Shown here piece by piece: positions 7,764 to 11,793 of a stretch of 11,793 bases of DNA. A model generated the notes under the pieces. The model worked only from the letters and a program-made list of their open reading frames with translations, did no database searches and had not been told where the DNA came from. Where the stretch lies: NCBI GenBank assembly GCA_034716535.1, contig JAYEJW010000272.1, positions 1 to 11,793 of the forward strand, given 5' to 3'. Position 1 is the stretch's first letter; the number at the start of each line of letters is the position of its first letter. The stretch is from JAYEJW01 sp034716535 (GTDB lineage: Bacteria > Pseudomonadota > Gammaproteobacteria > Chromatiales > Chromatiaceae). A program made the translations under genes and the position numbers.

Positions 7764-8696
7764 ATACACCTCGGTATCCGGATGGAACGCATACCAGGCA
7801 AACCAGAAGCTGGTGACCGCTGGTAGCTGCCTTCCGGATGCATCGTAGGCCCGTGCGCTCTCATTGGCCCAGTCGAAACGGATGAGCAACTCCTCACCAT
7901 TGAACCGGTCTTTGAGCTCCTCGCTCCCGGTGCGCGACAGCTCGGCGAAGGGGTAGGCCTTGAAGCGACCGTTCACCTCCAGCCCCAGCACCCGCTCCTT
8001 GGGGTGATAGTGGCGGGACTGGGCGCTGACCGGGAAATAGAGCCCGCGTTCCTTCTCGTAGTCGCCGTAGGGATCGCGGCGGTAATCCCTGCGGTAACCC
8101 GTGTCGGTGGACAGCACCAGCGTGTCGGGATGCTCCCGCCGCCAGGCGCGCCAAGTGGTGTGAGTAAGCGGCAGGACATCGAGACGACGGCCTTTCATGG
8201 GTCCCGCCACCGCCTTGGCCAACAGCTGGCTCCACAAGGACTCCGTCTCCCGGTCGTAGAGCAGCACATCGCTGTTGTACAGCAGCCCGGAGACACCGAA
8301 GGTCAAGGCCCTGCCCTTGGCACGTGACGCGAACGCCACACCGGTCCCGCACAGCGGGCAATAAGTCACGGCGACGCGCTCGCCCCCGACCCGGTCGTTG
8401 ACGATCTCGTGCCAGTTCATGATGGGGATGGGGTAGGCCTTGACTACGCCGTTGCGCACCAGGCCCAGGACCGCGTCCTCGCCTTCCAGGAAGTCCGCGT
8501 CCCGAGCGCCGACGAAGCGCGGTTTGTCGATGGAGGGAATCCCGTCACGGGGTGGGCCACCGAGATGGATCTCCGACGCCGGCACGAGGCTCCCGCTGAG
8601 GTCGAAACCGTTGTCGTCTGCACTGAAGGCGGTGGCGGCCACCAACGCGGCAAGGAGCGCCAGTGGGAAGCCAAGGCGCCAGTTGAAAAACCTCAT
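7746..8696 (-). CDS. Secreted DUF3179 domain-containing protein
   Basis: This 316-residue protein begins with a typical Sec signal peptide: an NWR n-region, a hydrophobic core at about 9-22, and probable cleavage near ATAFSA around residue 26. It then shows the DUF3179 pattern: NWHEIVND at 94-101, TYCPLCGTG with C113 and C116, GLLYNSDVLLYD at 138-149 and ESLWSQL at 152-158. The conserved CxxC could bind metal or form a disulfide; the family's biochemical role is unknown to me. It is predicted to be periplasmic or exported. The ATG at 8696 has GGAG about 11 bases upstream, which is rather distant, but no better start exists and the signal peptide begins exactly there. It lies convergent to the ATPase and divergent from the NUDIX gene across 172 bases. 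Length fits the family. Confidence 0.9.
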   Translation of the reverse strand: MRFFNWRLGFPLALLAALVAATAFSADDNGFDLSGSLVPASEIHLGGPPRDGIPSIDKPRFVGARDADFLEGEDAVLGLVRNGVVKAYPIPIMNWHEIVNDRVGGERVAVTYCPLCGTGVAFASRAKGRALTFGVSGLLYNSDVLLYDRETESLWSQLLAKAVAGPMKGRRLDVLPLTHTTWRAWRREHPDTLVLSTDTGYRRDYRRDPYGDYEKERGLYFPVSAQSRHYHPKERVLGLEVNGRFKAYPFAELSRTGSEELKDRFNGEELLIRFDWANESARAYDASGRQLPAVTSFWFAWYAFHPDTEVYRAKRS

Positions 8697-8868
8697 GATG
8701 TCGAATTCTCCATCAGAGTGGATCTTCCGAACGATTAAGACCGGTCAGAACCTTCAATCATTTCGCCCCCACCGATCACAGCCCGACCTGTCGCTCTTGC
8801 GCAAAGGATTTCGTTGCAAGCCCTGGTACCTTTGAGCGAGTATCCCGGCTCGACACGAGGACTTCGGC

Positions 8869-9285
8869 ATGAACGTGACTAAGCGATCGGCAGGTATCGT
8901 CATCGTGCGCCGGCTCGACGGAGGCTTTTGCTACCTGCTCCTGCGCTGCTACGGCTACTGGGACTTTCCGAAGGGCGAGATGGAGCCCGGTGAGGATCCG
9001 ATGGATACCGCCCGCCGGGAGGTCGCGGAAGAGACAGGCCTCAAGGACCTGGTGTTCCGCTGGGGCGAGGCTTTCCTCGAAACACCGCCCTACGGAAAGG
9101 GCAAGGTGGCGCGCTACTACCTGGCCGAATCGCGAAACGGCGAGGTGTCCTTACAAGTCAGCCCGGAGCTCGGCGTGCCCGAACACCATGAGTACCGCTG
9201 GGTCAGGTTCGAAGAGGCGCAACCGTTACTGAATGACCGGGTCAGGGCCATCCTCGATTGGGCACAGAAGCTGATCTCCACCTAA
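8869..9285 (+). CDS. NUDIX hydrolase, bis(5'-nucleosyl)-tetraphosphatase (Ap4A hydrolase) type
   Basis: This 138-residue protein carries a complete Nudix box matching Gx5Ex7REUxEExGU: G36, E42, R50, E51, V52, E54, E55, G57 and L58. The surrounding sequence, AGIVIVRR near the N-terminus and YWDFPKGEMEPGE just before and into the box, resembles the asymmetric Ap4A hydrolase branch, which cleaves dinucleoside polyphosphates to ATP and AMP in the cytoplasm. Other substrates (NTPs, mRNA caps) cannot be excluded by eye. A GAGG lies eight bases before the ATG at 8869, which supports the start. The next gene, yceH, follows after about 200 bases and probably has its own promoter. Confidence 0.9.
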   Translation: MNVTKRSAGIVIVRRLDGGFCYLLLRCYGYWDFPKGEMEPGEDPMDTARREVAEETGLKDLVFRWGEAFLETPPYGKGKVARYYLAESRNGEVSLQVSPELGVPEHHEYRWVRFEEAQPLLNDRVRAILDWAQKLIST

Positions 9286-9422
9286 AAGACCGGTAGGCAC
9301 AGCGCATCCGCTCCATGCCGGACCCTCCTCTCGCGGACTTTGACACCGATCGGGGACCCGCCTTCTGACGGATCGCAGAGGATCGGCTTCGTACAGGCGG
9401 CGCGTAACCCCCTCTTCCTGCC

Positions 9423-9449
9423 TTGGCGAGCCGAGAAACGCGGTAATAT
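9423..9449 (+). promoter_or_regulatory. yceH: Candidate promoter for the yceH-like gene
   Basis: TTGGCG at 9423-9428 and TAATAT at 9444-9449 are separated by 15 bases, which is shorter than ideal. Transcription would start near 9456. This leaves about 32 bases before the ATG at 9488, but only 11 before an alternative TTG at 9467. Confidence 0.32.
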
Positions 9450-9487
9450 TCGGCACCTCTCCCAACTTGACGAGATTCCCTACTCCG

Positions 9488-10174
9488 ATGCCCGAAGAGA
9501 TTGATCCAGACCAGTCGTCCGGCCCGCAGCCGCCCGCGTTGACACCGGTGGAGGCAAGGGTGCTTGGCTGCCTGATGGAGAAGCAGCGCACCACCCCCGA
9601 TGTCTACCCGCTCACTCTCAACGCCCTCACCCAGGCGTGCAACCAAAAGACCAGCCGCAACCCCGTGATGAGCCTTTCCGTCGGCGAGGTGGGCCACACG
9701 GTGAACCAGCTGCGCGACCGCGGTCTCGTCCACGCAAGCTTCGCAGGTCGCGCCGAGCGCTACGAGCACAAGATGGCCTCCAATTACCATCTGAACCGGC
9801 CGGAGCAGGCCTTGATCTGTGCCCTTATGCTCCGTGGCCCGCAGACGGTGGGCGAGGTCCGGACCAACGCCGGCCGTATGGCGGAATTCGCGGACCTGGA
9901 TGCTGTTGAAGAGACCTTGCTTGGTTTGGAGGAGCGGGAGCAACCTCTGGTAACTCTTCTGCCGCGTCTACCCGGTAAGCGCGAGGAGCGCTTCGGTCAC
10001 CTGCTGTGTGGCGACATCGAACAGGAACTGCCCGCCGCGCAGCCCGTTTCCAGCCACGCAGACCCGCGCGATGATCGCATTGCGGCCCTGGAGGACAAGG
10101 TTGCGAAGATGCGTAAGGAGCTGGATGTCCTGTGGGAGCTTAACGGTCTCTCGGAGCGGAAGCCCGTGCCTTAG
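9488..10174 (+). CDS. yceH: YceH family (DUF480 / UPF0502) protein
   Basis: This protein of 228 residues aligns by eye with E. coli YceH throughout: LTPVEARVLGCLMEKQ, TTPDVYPLTLNAL, then ACNQKTSRNPVM (together about residues 18-61), LMLRGPQTVGEVR in the middle, and PGKREERFGHLLCGD. The family is thought to consist of paired winged-helix domains and its function is not established. The C-terminus (IAALEDKVAKMRKELDVL) is a probable short coiled coil, as in E. coli. An N-terminal extension of about 17 residues rich in Pro, Asp and Gln precedes the conserved part. The ATG at 9488 was chosen over a TTG at 9467 because of the promoter position; neither has a good ribosome binding site. The downstream gene is convergent. 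Confidence 0.9.
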   Translation: MPEEIDPDQSSGPQPPALTPVEARVLGCLMEKQRTTPDVYPLTLNALTQACNQKTSRNPVMSLSVGEVGHTVNQLRDRGLVHASFAGRAERYEHKMASNYHLNRPEQALICALMLRGPQTVGEVRTNAGRMAEFADLDAVEETLLGLEEREQPLVTLLPRLPGKREERFGHLLCGDIEQELPAAQPVSSHADPRDDRIAALEDKVAKMRKELDVLWELNGLSERKPVP

Positions 10175-10450
10175 ATCCGAGGGAGGGAGCCTCGACCATC
10201 GAAAGAATCGGGCGATTTTCCCAACCGGTGTTGTGCGTTTCTAAGACTTCAATTGTCCCGATCTCAAGGTGCGAACATCATTTAGCCATTTCATTAGCAG
10301 CATCTATGCTGTTGGCTTTCACGATTAAAAACCCCGTCAGGCGATTCGGCCCGCCATCGTCGAATACACCGCCGGACGTTAGCGTCTTGGACATTCCCGA
10401 AGAAGTACCAGCCTGGGGCGCGGTCTAGTTTCCGTGTCGAAAAAGTTTCC
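10175..10450. other. Intergenic region between convergent genes
   Basis: These 276 bases are less GC-rich than the neighbours. An open frame at 10228-10428 (GTG start, 66 codons) has no recognisable domain, rare-codon-rich composition and no ribosome binding site, so it is not called. A 14-base palindrome-like sequence, CAGCAT-CT-ATGCTG, sits at 10298-10311. No clear terminator for yceH was found: a CGAGG/CCTCG stem just after its stop has no T-run. Confidence 0.5.
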
Positions 10451-10470
10451 CTAGCGAGTTCTCAGCTCGC
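10440..10470 (-). terminator. Possible weak terminator of the DUF2269 gene
   Basis: On the minus strand GCGAG and CTCGC (10470-10454) pair around a 7-base loop across the last codons of the gene. A TTTTT run lies at 10444-10440, nine bases after the stem. The stem is short and offset from the T-run, so this is tentative. Confidence 0.28.
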
Positions 10471-11038
10471 CTCCCCATGGATACAGTCTCGGGATATACA
10501 GAGTCAGTGCCGCCGCCACGACAAGGGCGACGGCGGCTCCGACAAGGAACAATGTCCAATCCGAGGGTCTGACCGCGCCAAGCGCCACGATTAGGAACAG
10601 AACGGGCAGATCGAGAAAGTGAGTAAACGTAGGAATACCTTCTCCCCGGGCTTTCTCAAGCTCCGGGGTAATCGCGCCTTTCTGCAGCGCATCTCTCGTG
10701 ACTCTGCGCAGACGCATGAAGTACAGGCGCGTTACGGTGTTCCCCTCAACAAACTCAAAGGCGAAGAGCACCACCATGCCGAGCAACCACGGAATCCTCA
10801 CGAAGCCCCAGCCGCCGTAGAACTCCAGGATCATCCAGGTACCGGATGCAAGGAGAAGCAACGCACCCGGTACGACTACCCCATCGTAGAACACTGCGAT
10901 ATTCCGAACGGCCTCTGAAAACGCATTGAGCTCACGAAGCTGTCGTGATCTAAGATCGGACATCCACACGCCGATCAGGCCGGCTCCGATAAGTATGGCC
11001 CCGAGCAAATGTGCGAACTTCAGGAGCATGTAGGTCAT
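10451..11038 (-). CDS. DUF2269 family integral membrane protein
   Basis: This is a 195-residue inner-membrane protein with about four or five hydrophobic segments. The opening, MTYMLLKFAHLLGAIL, is typical of DUF2269, with a later GTWMILEFYGGWG region, a basic loop (RLRRVTRDALQKG) and two C-terminal membrane segments. Function is unknown. The frame is open further upstream to a GTG at 11101, but that would add 21 polar residues before the conserved start; the ATG at 11038 is preferred although its ribosome binding site is poor. An ATG at 11029 is also possible. The gene stands alone, convergent to yceH, with only remnants of mobile DNA upstream. Confidence 0.8.
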   Translation of the reverse strand: MTYMLLKFAHLLGAILIGAGLIGVWMSDLRSRQLRELNAFSEAVRNIAVFYDGVVVPGALLLLASGTWMILEFYGGWGFVRIPWLLGMVVLFAFEFVEGNTVTRLYFMRLRRVTRDALQKGAITPELEKARGEGIPTFTHFLDLPVLFLIVALGAVRPSDWTLFLVGAAVALVVAAALTLYIPRLYPWGGELRTR

Positions 11039-11090
11039 CGTCGTACGCCAGAAACCTTGCGGCCGCGAAGTGTTTGAAGATGAGTCAACT

Positions 11091-11109
11091 CTTGTGTGCA
11101 CCGCACAAG
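11091..11109. promoter_or_regulatory. Inverted repeat upstream of the DUF2269 gene
   Basis: CTTGTG and CACAAG flank a 7-base centre, and an alternative inner pairing TGTGC-ACC-GCACA overlaps it. The dyad ends 53 bases before the ATG at 11038, a plausible operator position. A TTGACT (-35-like) lies just inside it on the minus strand, but no good -10 was found. Confidence 0.3.
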
Positions 11110-11181
11110 TGTCCGGCTGACGAGCTTTCTCCGTAGGTCGGTATTCCTATGCGGGCATCAGAACTCTCGGGTTTGGGCAGC

Positions 11182-11201
11182 GGCGGCAACGGATTGCCGC
11201 C
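11182..11201. repeat. GC-rich hairpin, REP-like
   Basis: GGCGGCAA-CGGA-TTGCCGCC is a perfect 8-bp stem with a four-base loop, lying between the DUF2269 gene and the mobile-element remnants. Its form resembles a repetitive extragenic palindrome, but only one copy was noticed in the window, so membership of a repeat family is not shown. Confidence 0.35.
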
Positions 11202-11332
11202 CTACCGCTTGATGCCTTGTCGGTCCGCAGCGGAGTCTCTCTGACGCCGAACGTTCCTCTTCGGTTTCCCCGGAACAGCTGGGTGACAATAGCGGCGGCC
11301 TTCTCAACAATCAACCAACCGTTGTTACCCTT

Positions 11333-11380
11333 GACGCTCACAGAAATTGACCCGCCTGTGCTCACCAAAACGAACCCACC
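11333..11380 (+). repeat. Two tandem 24-bp imperfect repeats resembling an IS21-family end
   Basis: The copies at 11333-11356 and 11357-11380 match at 16 of 24 positions; both have the form GCTCAC, an A-rich centre, then ACCC and CC. Multiple subterminal repeats of this kind, with TGA at the outer edge, are typical of IS21-family ends, where the transposase binds. The orientation is that of a left end for an element whose genes read on the plus strand, which agrees with the istB-like remnant just downstream. The family link rests on pattern memory, not alignment. Confidence 0.42.
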
Positions 11381-11445
11381 GAGGTTTCACGACGTTGCGT
11401 TTGGCTGACGGATCGATTCCTCTCCCGACGAACTCACCACACTGA

Positions 11446-11610
11446 CGGCCGTTGCTCGGCAACCCGGACTGGTACGAGCTGTTCGAGCGCAAGCCGTCGG
11501 TCGACGCGCTGCTCGACCGCCTCCAGCATCACTGCATCACCATCCGTATCGATGGGCCCTCGCTTCGCGTGCCCGAGAACGATCCCGCCTCACCGCAACG
11601 CCGCCGCAAA
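11446..11610 (+). pseudogene. istB: 3' remnant of an IS21-family istB-like ATPase gene
   Basis: Translation from about 11455 gives NPDWYELFERKPSVDALL, then DRLQHHCITIRIDGPSLRVP. This matches the pattern at the C-terminus of IstB helper ATPases: a Trp, then ALLDRLxHH, then an I-x-GxSLR strand. Only about 45 residues of a protein normally near 250 are present, and the Walker A and B motifs are missing. An in-frame TGA at 11443-11445 lies immediately before, with no start and no ribosome binding site, so this is a broken gene. Its tail contains A6 and A8 runs near 11610-11634 and the frame stays open to 11712 with a basic, unlikely extension. Internal deletion of an IS21-type element would explain why a left-end-like repeat lies only about 70 bases upstream. 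Confidence 0.55.
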
Positions 11611-11719
11611 AAAGGTCCTCGACCAAAAAAAAGATGCGCCCAGAGCCGCGCGTTGACCACCCTCCCTAGTAAGCGTTCAGACCCCGGTGTCGATCTGCCC
11701 CCAAAGACATAGTGCACTT

Positions 11720-11793
11720 TTATCCGGCGGTAGCTGGCAGAACCGGAGCGGGATTACCCCTGCGGCGCTCACGTAAGGTCTCGGCGATGTACA
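11720..11793 (-). CDS. Possible C-terminal end of a gene entering from the right edge (partial)
   Basis: On the minus strand, an open frame from the right edge reads YIAETLRERRRGNPAPVL and stops with TAA at 11722-11720. It has about 23 codons, with plausible codon use and an amphipathic basic helix. It is too short to identify and could be the tail of a transposase or a chance frame. No function is proposed. Confidence 0.22.
   Translation of the reverse strand, partial: YIAETLRERRRGNPAPVLPATAG

Larger units (their letters stand above)
11110..11793. other. Region without intact genes; mobile-element debris
   Basis: Apart from the hairpin, tandem repeats, istB-like remnant and edge ORF listed separately, I see nothing interpretable. 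Several short open frames exist on both strands, but none shows a recognisable motif. The stretch 11202-11330 between the hairpin and the repeats is unassigned. The mixture of short remnants suggests decayed insertion-sequence DNA. Confidence 0.5.

Noticed and set aside
8697..8868. Promoters in the divergent gap between the DUF3179 and NUDIX genes
   Set aside because: Promoters must exist there, but I could not find a -35/-10 pair with acceptable spacing on either strand.
9242..9943. Minus-strand 233-codon ORF overlapping the start of yceH
   Set aside because: It is antisense to a conserved family, with no recognisable motif and no ribosome binding site.
10228..10428. 66-codon GTG-initiated ORF between yceH and the DUF2269 gene
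   Set aside because: It has no domain, no ribosome binding site and atypical composition, so it is left as intergenic.

Overview
The window looks like ordinary chromosome of a GC-rich proteobacterium, most likely a gammaproteobacterium. That is an inference from the YceH (DUF480) and DUF2189 families, the codon use and the compact mix of membrane and maintenance genes. There is no rRNA, tRNA, phage module or CRISPR array.

Layout, left to right. (1) Positions 1-3434, minus strand, hold one uninterrupted reading frame that runs off the left edge. It encodes a giant membrane protein: an N-terminal multi-pass region, a spermidine-synthase-like domain, a second multi-pass region, an extracytoplasmic FMN-binding domain with an SGAT motif, and a NosR/NapH-like membrane domain with a CxxxCP cluster motif. 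All pieces share one frame, so this is a natural fusion and not neighbouring genes. (2) A 332-base gap carries a perfect 13-bp hairpin. (3) A minus-strand DUF2189 membrane protein follows, with a clear ribosome binding site and a TATAAT box. (4) Divergent from it on the plus strand are a possible 36-residue single-pass membrane peptide and then a P2-type cation-transporting ATPase. (5) A secreted DUF3179 protein runs convergent to the ATPase. (6) On the plus strand come a NUDIX hydrolase of the diadenosine-tetraphosphatase type and a YceH-family protein. (7) A DUF2269 membrane protein lies convergent to yceH. (8) The last 690 bases have no intact gene. They hold a small GC-rich hairpin, two tandem 24-bp repeats resembling IS21-family ends, a 3' remnant of an istB-like gene, and the possible C-terminal end of a minus-strand gene entering from the right.

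Most genes seem to be independent units, given the alternating strands and gaps of about 170-330 bases. The only convincing operon-like pair is the small membrane ORF with the ATPase. The most unusual object is the fusion at the left edge. It joins a catalytically altered aminopropyltransferase-like domain to a flavin/iron-sulfur transmembrane electron-transfer module, and its function cannot be read from sequence. The second point of interest is the small hydrophobic ORF directly upstream of the ion pump.
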